From the NCBI GenBank assembly GCA_022829145.1, contig CM040747.1, positions 38,704,052 to 38,768,051 of the forward strand: 64,000 nucleotides of DNA, read 5' to 3'. The stretch is from Albula goreensis. Lineage: Eukaryota > Chordata > Actinopteri > Albuliformes > Albulidae. The first letter of the stretch is position 1. Every line of letters starts with the position of its first letter. The translations under genes and the position numbers were made by a program. Positions 48,401 to 56,119 of this stretch are shown here, piece after piece. Under the pieces are notes generated by a model that was given only the letters and a program-made list of their open reading frames with translations, had not been told where the DNA came from and ran no database searches.

Positions 48401-50072
48401 TCAGGAGTGAGAGCGCTCTCTGCTGCTAAACTGGACACACTTACACTGCTGTAAGTACAGAGAGTTTCCACACTGCACCTCATAGACACACTGCTGGAAG
48501 TACAGAGAGTTTCCACACTGCACCTCATAGACACACTGCTGTAAGTACAGAGAGTTTCCACACTGCACTTCACAGACACACTGCTGTAAGTACAGAGAGT
48601 TTCCACACTGCACCTCATAGACACACTGCTGTAAGTACAGAGAGTTTCCACACTGCACCTCATAGACACACTGCTGTAAGTACAGAGAGTTTCCACACTG
48701 CACCTCATAGACACACTGCTGTAAGTACAGAGTTTCCACACTGCACCTCATAGACACACTGCTGTAAGTACAGAGAGTTTCCACACTGCACCTCATAGAC
48801 ACACTGCTGTAAGTACAGAGAGTTTCACACTGCACCTCATAGACACACTGCTGTAAGTACAGAGAGTTTCCACACTGCACCTCATAGACACACTGCTGTA
48901 CGTACAGAGAGTTTCCACACTGTGTGTCACTCAGTCACTGTCTGTTCTGCTGTTCCTACAGTGTGGACCATGGAGGAGAGAGCATGAAAAAACCAGGACC
49001 CAGGAAATGTGAGTCTGTCAGCACTGAACACTCACTCCCCCCATTTCCTCTCCTCCCTCTCTCCCTCTTTTTTCACATCTATTTTCAACTCTTTTTTCCA
49101 GTCCCTCTCTTCACCATTCTCTCTTTCACACTCAGACAGAAGTCTGTCCATACATACAGCACTGTGTGTGTGTGTGTGTGTGTGTTTCTCATGGTCATTG
49201 AGTTCAGTTTGTGTTTGTTTGCAGATGGTGTTTACAAACATTCACCCAGATTTAGACACCTACACATAAACACACACACAAACAGCCCCACATACTCCAA
49301 ACACACATGTGAAAACACTCACACAGAGGTGCACACACATACAAACACAACCCTGTTTCTCTCTTTCTCTCACACACACTCAGTCACACATTATGAGATG
49401 AATATTAATAATGATAATTAATCTCATTAATGTCTCTGGTTTGCAGATGGCTGTCAGCTCACACTGGATCCAAACACAGCACACAGAAAGCTGTCTCTGT
49501 CTGAGGAGAACAGGAAGGTGACACGCACAGAGAGAGAGCAGCCATATCCTGATCACCCAGAGAGATTTGACCGCTGGCTCCAGGTTTTGTGCAGAGAGAG
49601 TCTGTCTGGACGCTGTTACTGGGAGGCTGAGTGGAGTGTGTCTGAGTGGGGAGTGGTTTATATAGCAGTGACATATAAAGGAATCAGCAGGAAAGGAGGG
49701 GGTTATCACTATAGGTTTGGACGGAATAAAAACTCCTGGAGGCTGGAGTGCTCTAAACGCAGTTACTCTGTCAGGCACAATAAGAAACAAACACACATAC
49801 CTGTCCCCCCCTCCCCCTACCGCAGAATAGGAGTGTGTGATGATGATGATGATGATAGTGATGATGAAGATGTTGAAGGAGTGTGTGTGTACAGAGTAGG
49901 AGTGTGTGTGGACCGTCCAGCCGGCACTCTGTCCTTCTACAGCGTCTCTGACTCTGACACACTGACCCTCCTGCACAGATTCCACACCAACTTCACTGAA
50001 CACACACCCCTCTGTGCTGGGTTTAGATTGGGGGGACTTAACACCTCAGTATCCCTGTACCAACTGAAGTAG
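24395..50072 (+). CDS. NLR gene: PYD-FISNA-NACHT-LRR-B30.2 protein (NLRP/NLRC3-like)
   Basis: A cytosolic innate immune sensor of the expanded fish NLR family. Coding exons are 24395-24453, 25029-25139, 28564-28651, 29855-30095 (pyrin-like), 31112-32981 (FISNA-NACHT), 37037-37297, 39140-39313, 47634-47807, 48289-48450 (LRR), 48962-49008 (linker) and 49447-50072 (B30.2, stop TAG). Every junction has GT/AG ends and compatible phases. The total is about 1270 codons. By analogy with the family, NACHT would oligomerise, the pyrin-like domain would recruit an adaptor, and the LRR and B30.2 parts would sense ligand. The NACHT exon holds three one-base frame slips that cancel in sum, so the gene is either a pseudogene or intact with consensus errors. 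Introns hold minisatellites at several splice sites. Confidence 0.85.
24504..25015 (+). repeat. 58-bp minisatellite in NLR intron 1 (9 copies)
   Basis: Units start at 24504, 24562, 24620, 24678, 24736, 24794, 24852, 24910 and 24968, exactly 58 bp apart. Each contains TTAGAGCTGCAGTAAGAGG and TTAACTGGAAGCTCTGTCTC. The array fills nearly the whole intron and its last unit runs into the acceptor of exon 2. Two more copies and a decayed third lie at 25510-25650. Confidence 0.95.
25029..25139 (+). CDS. NLR exon 2 (short N-terminal exon)
   Basis: A 111-bp exon entering and leaving in phase 2. It encodes [14 protein letters not shown] and [12 protein letters not shown], the VQxERAxSPxPSCxSMKSDxSM motif repeated at the N terminus of many fish NLRs. 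It is flanked by TTTTCACAG and GTAAAC. Because it is phase-symmetric it can be skipped or duplicated without breaking the frame. Confidence 0.85.
25510..25650 (+). repeat. Second block of the 58-bp minisatellite
   Basis: Two good units starting at 25523 and 25581 and one decayed unit at 25639, in NLR intron 2. They match the intron-1 array and precede a truncated copy of exon 2, which suggests that intron array and exon were duplicated together. Confidence 0.85.
25842..25885 (+). pseudogene. Truncated copy of NLR exon 2
   Basis: The sequence reads [14 protein letters not shown], the start of the exon-2 motif, then stops resembling it at CTTAGAGCTGCAGG, where it joins minisatellite-like sequence. 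A credible acceptor is lacking. It is a relic of an exon-2 duplication. Confidence 0.7.
25886..27741. other. NLR intron 2 interior
   Basis: No gene or transposon was recognised. Short open frames only. Confidence 0.5.
27747..28266 (-). mobile_element. Solo LTR, family 2 (in NLR intron 2)
   Basis: The element is 520 bp. In minus orientation it begins TGTCAGTAAGG and ends GTCCTGACA. The 5-bp target-site duplication AACGA is present at 27742-27746 and 28267-28271. It is the same family as the LTR at 34555-35100 (shared TGTCAGTA start, CCTGACA end and T-rich body). The 118-codon open frame through it is not a gene. Confidence 0.9.
28564..28651 (+). CDS. NLR exon 3 (short N-terminal exon)
   Basis: An 88-bp exon after a CTCTTTGCAG acceptor. 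It enters in phase 2 and encodes [19 protein letters not shown], then [11 protein letters not shown], ending in phase 0 at GTGTGA. It starts with the same RVQ motif as exon 2, so it is a diverged member of the same exon family. Confidence 0.75.
28999..29854 (+). repeat. 40-bp minisatellite carrying a 3' splice site in each unit
   Basis: About twenty units of 40 bp, a few truncated. Each carries CTCTGAT (branch-point-like), CACACCTCTTCATGTG and TTTATTTCAG, then TCTCTC or TCACTC. The last TTTATTTCAG is the real acceptor of the pyrin exon at 29855, whose first bases are TCTCTC. Because 40 is not a multiple of 3, the array is open in long stretches and yields spurious frames such as [12 protein letters not shown]. 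Confidence 0.95.
29855..30095 (+). CDS. NLR exon 4: pyrin-like (death-fold) domain
   Basis: A 241-bp exon, phase 0 in and phase 1 out, GTAAGA donor. It encodes an all-helical domain: [65 protein letters not shown]. The spacing and the final ILRKMxQxDLAxxLE signature fit a pyrin (PYD) domain of fish NLRP-type proteins, which would recruit ASC-like adaptors. A CARD is less likely on this signature. Confidence 0.85.
30096..31111. other. NLR intron 4
   Basis: No repeat, transposon or gene recognised. It ends in a CTCTTCTCAG acceptor. Confidence 0.6.
31112..32981 (+). CDS. NLR exon 5: FISNA-NACHT domain with three frame slips
   Basis: A 1870-bp exon, the size usual for the fish NLR NACHT exon. 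FISNA starts at [20 protein letters not shown]. Walker A is GIAGIGKT at 31399-31422. Walker B is [12 protein letters not shown] near 31611-31645. Sensor-like [15 protein letters not shown] follows near 31759, and the winged-helix and helical region ends with [18 protein letters not shown]. The frame shifts by one base near 31467, 31843 and 31883, together restoring frame. The rest, to 32981, is open. Domain order and motifs are otherwise complete. It ends in phase 2 at GTGAGT. Confidence 0.9.
32982..34549. other. NLR intron 5, first part
   Basis: No recognised gene. A 109-codon minus-strand open frame (33715-34044) and GC-richer DNA at 33300-33600 may be an old transposon, but no domain or terminus could be identified. 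Confidence 0.4.
34555..35100 (+). mobile_element. Solo LTR, family 2 (in NLR intron 5)
   Basis: The element is 546 bp, begins TGTCAGTATTGG and ends AGTCCTGACA, with the 5-bp duplication CACAT at 34550-34554 and 35101-35105. It is in opposite orientation to its relative at 27747-28266. The long open frame on its minus strand is not a gene. Confidence 0.92.
36290..36640 (+). pseudogene. Gag/PNMA-like retroelement relic, copy 2
   Basis: Same relic as at 1690-2085, plus orientation, with the same TGA inside the frame after the FPSSIL segment. It lies in NLR intron 5 upstream of the first LRR exon. Confidence 0.4.
37037..37297 (+). CDS. NLR exon 6: LRR exon with an extra repeat (261 bp)
   Basis: Acceptor TTTCTTTCAG and donor GTGAGT. 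It encodes three leucine-rich repeats, 87 codons, where the family norm is 58 codons. The extra unit is a nearly exact 87-bp internal duplication: [20 protein letters not shown] occurs twice. It remains phase 2 to phase 2, so the frame is kept. Its counterpart at 261-434 has only two repeats. Confidence 0.9.
37540..37880 (+). pseudogene. Gag/PNMA-like retroelement relic, copy 3
   Basis: Third copy of the relic, with the same TGA and a further small deletion after PVQEQ. It lies between LRR exons 6 and 7. Confidence 0.4.
39140..39313 (+). CDS. NLR exon 7: LRR exon (174 bp)
   Basis: A standard two-repeat LRR exon: [40 protein letters not shown]. Acceptor TTTCTTTCAG, donor GTGAGT, phase 2 in and out. 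Exon and flanks are a tandem copy of exon 6 and its surroundings, about 2.1 kb away. Confidence 0.9.
39481..40059. other. NLR intron 7, first part
   Basis: No gene recognised. Contains a short GTGCGTGC/GAGCGAGC simple repeat near 39715-39750. Confidence 0.5.
40060..41262 (-). mobile_element. LINE 3' portion (same element as 45790-46300)
   Basis: The minus-strand open frame at 40192-40632 (146 codons) is the C-terminal part of a non-LTR retrotransposon ORF2: [20 protein letters not shown], then the zinc-knuckle-like [20 protein letters not shown]. The 3' end near 40065 has the GCCAATAAAGCACCTTG-type tail seen in fish LINEs. The upstream part is separated by a Harbinger insertion and a composite repeat. 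The clade is probably Tx1/L1-like, uncertain. Confidence 0.75.
41266..43578. mobile_element. PIF/Harbinger fold-back element
   Basis: The element is 2313 bp, starts GGGCCTCATTTATAAACC and ends with its inverse, flanked by a 3-bp CTG duplication (41263-41265 and 43579-43581). The two arms, about 41266-41960 and 42895-43578, are long inverted copies of each other. The middle holds the rest of a decayed transposase. It is inserted in a LINE. CWG-type 3-bp duplications are known for some Harbinger families. Confidence 0.88.
41800..42270 (+). pseudogene. Harbinger transposase fragment
   Basis: Two plus-strand frames hold an N-terminal part (41800-42003) and the DDE_4-type core [16 protein letters not shown] (41952-42137), followed in a shifted frame by [19 protein letters not shown]. 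Stops and frameshifts break it, and the C-terminal part with the last acidic residue is missing. The N-terminal part is present again, inverted, at 42900-43060. Confidence 0.8.
43582..43690 (-). mobile_element. LINE internal sliver
   Basis: A short LINE-like stretch left between the Harbinger element and the next insertion. It continues the sequence context broken at 41262. Confidence 0.45.
43690..45770. mobile_element. Composite repeat block with a Harbinger-like right end
   Basis: The block ends at 45770 in GATGAATGAGGCCCA, matching the Harbinger-type terminus of its neighbour. The segment 43965-44640 is a copy of the dispersed repeat at 62695-64000. The left end has no matching terminus and no transposase is visible, so this is a truncated or composite non-autonomous insertion. 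Confidence 0.5.
43965..44640 (+). repeat. Dispersed repeat, copy 1
   Basis: Shares with 62695-64000 a series of blocks in the same order: AAGGCGCAAACT, TTCTTCCGGACGTATCTCC, TTACCGGACTTGACATTTTG, and CTCGGCAAGC followed by TCTGGAACTCTATATCT. No open frame of note. Transposon class unknown. Confidence 0.75.
45790..46300 (-). mobile_element. LINE reverse-transcriptase fragment (upstream part of 40060-41262)
   Basis: Minus-strand frames, with breaks, read [20 protein letters not shown], then [19 protein letters not shown], then [10 protein letters not shown], the conserved N-terminal blocks of a non-LTR reverse transcriptase. The catalytic FADD-type region is missing, presumably lost within the inserted block at 43690-45770. 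Confidence 0.75.
46301..47244. other. NLR intron 7, last part
   Basis: No gene or repeat recognised. It runs into the splice-site minisatellite. Confidence 0.5.
47280..47633 (+). repeat. Minisatellite repeating the acceptor of LRR exon 8
   Basis: Seven units of about 40-55 bp, each with a GT microsatellite, TTCTCTCCACAG and the first exon bases GCTGGGTTG (small variants), then TGTATATTTA. The eighth copy is the true acceptor at 47632-47633. Unit lengths vary with the GT run. The frame of exon 8 stays open upstream through the array to 47245. Confidence 0.93.
47634..47807 (+). CDS. NLR exon 8: LRR exon (174 bp)
   Basis: Acceptor TCTCTCCACAG, donor GTGAGT, phase 2 in and out. It encodes [20 protein letters not shown] and [20 protein letters not shown], two leucine-rich repeats more diverged from exons 6 and 7 than those are from each other. 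Confidence 0.9.
48289..48450 (+). CDS. NLR exon 9: last LRR exon (162 bp)
   Basis: Acceptor TCTCTGCAG, perfect donor GTAAGT. It encodes [20 protein letters not shown] and [20 protein letters not shown], ending in [10 protein letters not shown]. It is 12 bp shorter than the standard unit because the end of the second repeat is condensed. Phase 2 in and out. Confidence 0.88.
48446..48912 (+). repeat. 45-bp minisatellite repeating the donor of LRR exon 9
   Basis: About eleven units of 45 bp (two a base or two shorter). Each carries ACACTGCTGTAAGTACAGAG and TTTCCACACTGCACCTCA. Donor-like GT positions are 48451 (real), 48541, 48586, 48631, 48676, 48721, 48764, 48809 and 48853. The copy near 48496 reads GG and the last, at 48898, reads GTACGT. 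The array begins inside the last exon bases and fills most of intron 9. Confidence 0.95.
48962..49008 (+). CDS. NLR exon 10: linker between LRR and B30.2
   Basis: A 47-bp exon after TGTTCCTACAG, encoding [15 protein letters not shown], the short linker found before B30.2 in fish NLR proteins. It enters in phase 2 and leaves in phase 1 at GTGAGT. Confidence 0.85.
49447..50072 (+). CDS. NLR exon 11: PRY-SPRY (B30.2) domain and stop
   Basis: A 626-bp terminal exon after a TTTGCAG acceptor, ending in TAG at 50070-50072. [23 protein letters not shown] and [62 protein letters not shown]. An acidic insert ([11 protein letters not shown]) encoded by a GAT microsatellite at about 49838-49872 lies between two copies of an RIGVC/RVGVC strand. 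The domain is otherwise complete. B30.2 is the presumed ligand-binding end of fish NLRs. Confidence 0.92.
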
Positions 50073-50760
50073 AGTCACACACACACACACACACACTCTC
50101 TCCCTGTGATACATATCTACTCCAGCTCACACACTCACCCATAAAAACATGCTGTAACCCAAATGCACACATACTCACACCTGTATGGCTACACACACAC
50201 TCCAAACACTGTAAAATACATGCACACACACTCATACTCATAGTCTCAGATTTATCAACACACTTGCATCGGAACTGCTACAGACAAACACACTGATACA
50301 ACTGTAAACACAATAAAAAATAGACTGTGTTTTCAGTTGACACTTCCACCCACACATAAACACACACTTACACTCACTTACACACACTCACCTATACATA
50401 CATACATAGACACACACACACACACAAAAAATGCATGTTCACTCACAAACACAAATGTACACATGCACACATAACATGCACACACGCTGACGTAAATATA
50501 CACTCAACCAAATTCTGTTTCATAGCTCACACACAAACAGTATTTTATATATTTTTTAAACATATGTGCCTGTGGAAACACACAGATTTGTACATAGATA
50601 CACTAGGTAGGAGCAGAGGTAGGAGAGAGACACAGTTTCAGATGTCTCCAGTTTACCTCAGTACAAGTTCAATCCTGTATATAACAATATGGCTTTTTAG
50701 CAGGTTCATTTGAAGAACTATTGTGTAATCATGTTTTATTTTATTACAATAAAATTATAT
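50073..50760 (+). other. NLR 3' UTR, CA-rich
   Basis: Many short CACACA runs and no gene. Likely transcribed as 3' UTR up to the polyadenylation signal at 50748. Confidence 0.6.
50748..50753 (+). terminator. Candidate NLR polyadenylation signal (AATAAA)
   Basis: Canonical AATAAA about 680 bp after the stop codon, in an AT-rich context. An earlier AATAAA (near 50311) is an alternative. Confidence 0.5.
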
Positions 50761-50829
50761 TATAAATGTTAAAGGTGTGTGTATGTAATTTTTTTGATGT
50801 AAGACATGAATATCACACACAACCCCCTG

Positions 50830-51130
50830 AACCAAACACCAACTGTACCACAGAGAAACAGCCCTGACTGTGCTGTGAACAAAAACAGTAGGGAGTTAGT
50901 GTGTCTCTGTGGAGCCTTTGGCCTGTACATGCTTAATGGCAGGATCAGAGGGGACTCTTTAGGGAGCTTCACTTACTACTCCGCTCTTAGGGCTAGTGTC
51001 ATCGACTATGCCATCACTGATATTGACCCCTCCGACATTAGTGCATTCACTGTCAGACCACAGACCCCTTTTTACCACCACTGTCAAATCAATGTGCACC
51101 TGAACAGAACTGGAAAACCTAGGAATTAAA
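50830..51130 (+). mobile_element. LINE endonuclease fragment
   Basis: The plus frame reads GLYMLNGRIRGDSLGSFTYY, then VIDYAITDIDPSDISAFTVR, the conserved late part of an APE-type endonuclease of fish LINEs. The final SDH motif is degraded (FYHHCQI). No flanking reverse transcriptase, so a truncated fragment. Confidence 0.75.
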
Positions 51131-51179
51131 GGCATTTGTTCTTCAATCTGTAATTTAAGCTAACCCCCAAAACACTAAC

Positions 51180-51410
51180 CAGAAAAATTGGGGTTGGTGA
51201 TGGAACTTATCCCAGCATGAATTGGGCAAGGGGCAGGGAGACACCCTGGACAGATGAGCACTTCCAAAACCCAGGCAAACACATGCAAGCTCAACACAGG
51301 GACTGCTGCCCATTGCACCTGCCCACTGAAACTGTGAGACCACAGTGCTAACCACTGAGCCACCATGCTGCCTGCAAATGGTACAGCTCAGTATATATTT
51401 CATAGTCTTG
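51180..51410 (-). repeat. Probable fish interspersed repeat
   Basis: Contains ACACCCTGGACAGATGAG and CTAACCACTGAGCCACCATG, motifs that recur in many fish repeats. Family and ends uncertain. Confidence 0.4.
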
Positions 51411-51473
51411 GGTCTCATTTGCAACCCTGAAATGTATCAATTAAACATGTTATTTAATCTGACAAACATATGT

Positions 51474-51612
51474 CAGTCATGTGGTGTAATGGTTATGTTG
51501 CAGCAGGTCAAACTTAGTGATAGAGGGTTTGATTCTCAGGTAGGCACTGCTGTTGTACCCTTAAGCAAGGCATGTGACCCAGATTGCTCCAATAAACATC
51601 CAGCTTTATAAA
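51474..51612 (+). mobile_element. tRNA-derived SINE
   Basis: The tRNA-like head has a box A (TGGTGTAATGG) and a box B (GGTTTGATTCT), followed by the tail TTGTACCCTTAAGCAAGGCA and a TCCAGCTTTATAAA end typical of a widespread fish SINE family (V-SINE/HE1-like). A single 5'-complete copy without clear target duplications. Confidence 0.65.
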
Positions 51613-52059
51613 CAGAAGTTTCTGTGCTTTAGGCACTATCTGAAATATATTGTGATACCATGTGATGTATGTACTGTGTGGTACATGGGGAAAAAAAAAC
51701 AGTATCAGGCTGAGATGCATCAGCTACCAGAGAGAAAAATGACTGAGACTGAAACACAAAGAGGTATCGAAAAGATTACATAAATTACACATGAAGTACA
51801 CTGATCTGGGTACACCCTTCCTCTTATTTACCTTCTTCTTCTTTCTCCTCCATTTCTTTAGTCATCAGATTATCGTCCTCCACCTCGTCAGCACCTCACA
51901 AAAGTAGGTCCTCCCCGGGAAGAGGCAGATGGTTGGGCAGATGAGGGAGACAATTACAGCGAACACCAGAATCCAAAGCTCCAAGGCCATTCTGCAGCTA
52001 TCGAGGGACATTCTGCAGAGAAGGCATCTTGTGAGAGCACCGTTCACAACTTGTAATTT
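51613..52059. other. Spacer with a decayed single-TM open frame
   Basis: The minus strand at 51830-52047 encodes a hydrophobic segment (MALELWILVFAVIVSLICPT) and, one base out of frame, an acidic end (EDDNLMTKEMEEKEEEGK). A frame slip and a stop separate the two. No family recognised. Confidence 0.35.
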
Positions 52060-52610
52060 TAAGTTTGCTTGATTTAAATTTGCTTCAAGACAGGAGTGAG
52101 CACAAATTCACATGGGCCTATCTCAAAGGACTGTACCGTCCTCTCTTCCTACCAGACACCATACTCACCATACTATGCAACTTCACCATGTAAATTAGTC
52201 ACTTAAATTACTTGTTCACAACTAATCAAACCATGACTTACCTAACAACAAGGCAAAACAAGCGCCTTTGGTTTTTATGGAAAGGTACCATTTCATGTAA
52301 AGGTACCCCTTAGGTCTGTCACAACAATGCCCTGGATAATGCAGTGCCTTAGCTGAGCTGCTACAAAAATGTAGATAGTGCAGAACTGACTATATTGAAG
52401 GAATAAATTCCATCATTTAATTTTCCAACTTTCAACCTTTGAGGACTTCTCTGTAGAAAATATCCTTCTTATTTGGAACACAGTCCAAATCTCATTGATC
52501 TACTTTTAATATGCACTGATTTTCGGACTTCAGAATTATAGGCCAGAGATGTCAAGCTATAAGATATGATTCACATTTACATTTAGTATTCTGTCCTCAC
52601 TTAACGTTTC
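52060..52610 (+). repeat. Inverted remnant of a V cassette tail
   Basis: The reverse complement matches cassette A at about 9050-9560 and cassette B at about 13610-13890, including the GGTACC pair and the CATTATCC(T/A)GGG(T/C)ATTGTTGTGACAG block. The V exon, RSS and promoter are absent. It shows that cassettes also spread in the opposite orientation. Confidence 0.8.
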
Positions 52611-53351
52611 TGTGCAAAGTTAGACAGATAGTTAACATAAAGGATCCAATAAAAGGCTTGAGGTAAGTTAAGTGCTTTACTGACAATTCCTTTATCTATC
52701 GCCCTTGTATTTTTATTTTGTAAAACTGAAATGACTTAAATTACATTTGCTGTCTGCGTAATTATTTATTCATGACATCAATAACCAGGCTAAACAAAGG
52801 AGAGTAGCTAACATGGATTTCCACATAAATATTGTAGTGTAGCTAGGAGAAAACTAAGTTAACATACTTAGCAAGCCTAAACAGCTGAAATAATATTAAA
52901 CAGATGTACCACTTAATATAGAATGTTTACAAGGACTTTTTATGAATTAAGCTTAGAATAAACTCATTAACTTTGCAATATACTTGAATGAATAATTAGC
53001 TACGTGTCTAGGTAAGTACAAAACACAGCATAGCAAAATGCTAGCGAAATACAATGTAAATATACAAATAAATGCTATCTCGGTTAGCGCGTATGATAAC
53101 TTGCTAATAATAACAAAAACTGGCAAAAAAGTAGCTGTACTGCCTGACAACTGTAACGCAAATTACAAAATATTTTGTGACTTACAGACGTATATTCCAA
53201 GACCTAGCCAAGAAAGGTGAACGAACAATATACAGCGTGGCTTAACCGAAGTCATTCTCTAAAATGGAGGATAGATTGACAGGTTAATTCTAACAATACA
53301 GGAGCAGCAACAACTGCACCACTAGGGGGAGTGAAATTAACAGAATTAAGA
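52611..53351. other. No recognised gene
   Basis: AT-rich DNA without recognised features. Confidence 0.5.
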
Positions 53352-53420
53352 CCAGAACATTTACACTTGTTCATTTTGCAGTCGCTTTCATCCAAAGCAA
53401 CGTACAAGGAGTGCATACAG
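53352..53420 (+). repeat. Fish dispersed repeat end
   Basis: Matches the common fish motif TTCATTTNGCAGNCGCTTTNATCCAAAGC followed by CNACGTACAAGG. Only a short piece is recognisable. Confidence 0.5.
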
Positions 53421-54514
53421 TCAGCGTATGCATTTAAACAGCAGTTTAAAGTATAGCTAAAGTAAGGTCAATGTAATAGTCATAGTCACAAACATAGCAT
53501 AGCCAACAAACATAGTACATAGCAAGTAATACATTTATAAACATTACTTTATACAATTTATAATAAAGTAATAAACTGAAAGGAACTGAAACTACTATAC
53601 TCGGCATAGAAGTCAGTTTTGTTGGCCAGGTTGCGTCTGCAGTGGTTGGGTCTCCTGAAATGAGTAGAAAAGCACAGAGCAATAGGGGAAGGAAGCAAAC
53701 ACATGACAAGCTGAGGGTTGTCTGGAGAGAAGAGAATAAAGAATAAAGAAACTGTAGGTAGAGGCCAGAAAAGGCACACAAAAAGTGATGGAAGGAGGAT
53801 ACAACTGACGATGAGGATGCTGGACTGCTAATTCCGACAATTGACAACATATGAACAACTGCTGCTACTGCTTCAGACACACAACAAAAATCAAAACTAC
53901 TTGTCAGAATTCAGTATGTTCTGTCAGTTATAAGTCTTTACAAATGTTACAGAATGATGTATCAATGCATTTCCAGCAAATATTGAAATAATGAAGGGTG
54001 TCAATCAAATATTGCAGTGTCACATGTTTAGTGTAAATAGTCACATGACCACAGCTGTTTACTTCTTGGTTGCGCCATGACAACAGCATGGCAGAATCAA
54101 AGCTCCCAAACAAAAGATTAGTAAAGGTATTTACTTGTCTATAAATACTAGGTATTTATTAGTAAAGGTAAATTAGTATGTTAAAGGTAGGACAAAGATT
54201 TTTGGAACACATCATCTTTAAGGTGTCTAGTATTGATATATGCATTTGCAATTACTCAACTTTGTTCAGTGTGGTCATAGAATGAGACATGATGAAACAT
54301 GTTGATGGCAACTATAGTGACCGGCGGGATAGCAGTACAGGTATACACATACTTATACACATACATAGTTGTTGTTCCACCTAACTTTCTACTCTGTTCT
54401 ACCTTTAAATTCAAAATATTCACAAAAATCTATTCTATTCTAATATTCACAAAAAAAGTAAAATGATTGAAAGTAAAAACTAAATCTTATAATGATATAA
54501 ATATTTTTCTCCAA
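53421..54514. other. No recognised gene
   Basis: The 144-codon minus frame at 53446-53880 is low-complexity and hydrophobic, with no domain. No other feature seen. Confidence 0.45.
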
Positions 54515-56000
54515 AATATGTGTGCCACAATTATTGGCACCCAAAAAAATTATTTTGAGTAAAATGCTAACTAAAGTATATTCCCATTCATATTTCATGT
54601 TTTAAAGTTTACCTGAGGGATTAGGAACACTTAAATGGTCAGCCATGACTTCCTGTTTCACTGGGGTATAAATATGAGGTGACACACAGGCCAAATTCCC
54701 CTAGCCATCCATCAATATGAGGCAGACCAGATAGAGCAATGATGTGAAACACAAAGTTGTTGAGCTGCACAAATCAGGAAATGGCTATGAGAAAATAGTT
54801 AAACAGTTGAAAATGCCTGTCACAGACGAGCGCCGCAATGAAACCCACATCACTACAGATGCACAACACAAACACCGCAACTCCACACTTTTTACAATTT
54901 ACAGGAAATAGACTATGAATTTATTATTGGTTTGTTTTTCTGTAGTACCTCCTTTGTTGTTGTTTTGCTTTTAAATATTTCCATCAATTTCCATGGCCAT
55001 GTTTATTGTGTTTGATTTCATTTTTCTCTGTTGTATTTAGTTGATTGTTTTTTTTTAATGGACGGTGCCCCACCTTTAAAACAGGGGGGTTTAGACCTCC
55101 TGGTCTCTTTGTCTTTTTTTTTTTTTTTTGAATAGAGTGGGCAGTGGAGTGGGCATGTGCCTTAGGCCCTACAGTTGGTGTAGCTGAGTGCACTGACCAT
55201 TACTTTTTCCCCTTAGTTTTTGTTTTCTGTTTTTGTATCGTATTTTGTTCTTTTTCATTCATTGTAAAAATATATTTTTTCACTGCCACTGTTTTTTTCT
55301 CTGAACTGTAGATACATTTCTCCATCTGCACCCCATCCCGGCAATCCTAGTCCTTTGAGTCCTCCGCCCTTGGGGCACTCTGTCACAATGCCCATTTCCA
55401 CTATCAGGGCAATAATTAAGACATTTAAAGTAACTGGAGATGTTGAAAATCGGCCTGGAAGAGGACATATGTCTATTTTGACCCCACATACAGTGAGGAG
55501 GATGGTTTGGTTGGTCAAACAATCTCCAAGGATCTCAGTTGGGGAATTGCAGACATTAGTTTGGTCTTGGGGTCAGAAAGTCTCCCAAACTACAATCAGA
55601 CACCACCTACATAAGCAGAGGTTGTTTGGGAGGGTTGCCAGAGAAAAGCCTCTGCTGTCATCAACCAACAAACTCAAGAACCTACAGAACATCACTGGAA
55701 CTTTCAGTGGGACCATGTTCTATGGTCAGATGACACCAAAAAGAGCATTTTGGCAACAAACACCAGAGGTGGGTTTGGAGTAGACAGAAAAATAGACATG
55801 CAGAAAAGTATCTCATTCCCACGCTGAAGTATGGTGGTGGATCTGTGATGTTGTGGGGCTGTTTGTCTTCCAAAGGCCAGAATAACTGGAGATACAAGAG
55901 CTTAATTCAAGACAAGATATTCTTGGCAAGAAAGTCCAAGATCTCAAAGCTCAGAATTAAGTCTTCAAGTAAAAACTTTCTGAAGCAAGTGCAGTAAGTA
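54515..56000 (+). mobile_element. Tc1-like transposon, decayed, interrupted by a solo LTR
   Basis: The left end region carries CACAATTATTGGCACCC, typical of Tc1 termini. Transposase pieces: KVVELHKSGNGYEKIV before the insertion and STIRAIIKTFKVTGDVENRP, VRRMVWLVKQSPRISVGELQ and TTIRHHLHKQRLFGR after it (55355-55783), then frameshifted remnants including GGGSVMLWGC. The right end is not recognisable and the last catalytic block is lost. Boundaries are approximate. Confidence 0.8.
54818..55387 (+). mobile_element. Solo LTR, family 3, nested in the Tc1 element
   Basis: The element is 570 bp, begins TGTCACAG and ends CTGTCACA, with 5-bp duplications ATGCC at 54813-54817 and 55388-55392. Removing it makes the flanking transposase reading continuous, which confirms the insertion point. 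The orientation is uncertain. Confidence 0.88.
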
Positions 56001-56119
56001 GAGTATAAGACCCCAAATGGTGACTGTTATGAGCAGTATAGCAAGGTGAAGACAGCTGGAGCCCAACAGCAACGTGCACGTTAAAATCTGAAAAACAAAG
56101 ACAGAGAGAGAAAAACCTT

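Noticed and set aside
48388-48880. Minus-strand open frames with [15 protein letters not shown]-type repeats
   Set aside because: Antisense translation of the 45-bp donor minisatellite, kept open because 45 is a multiple of three.
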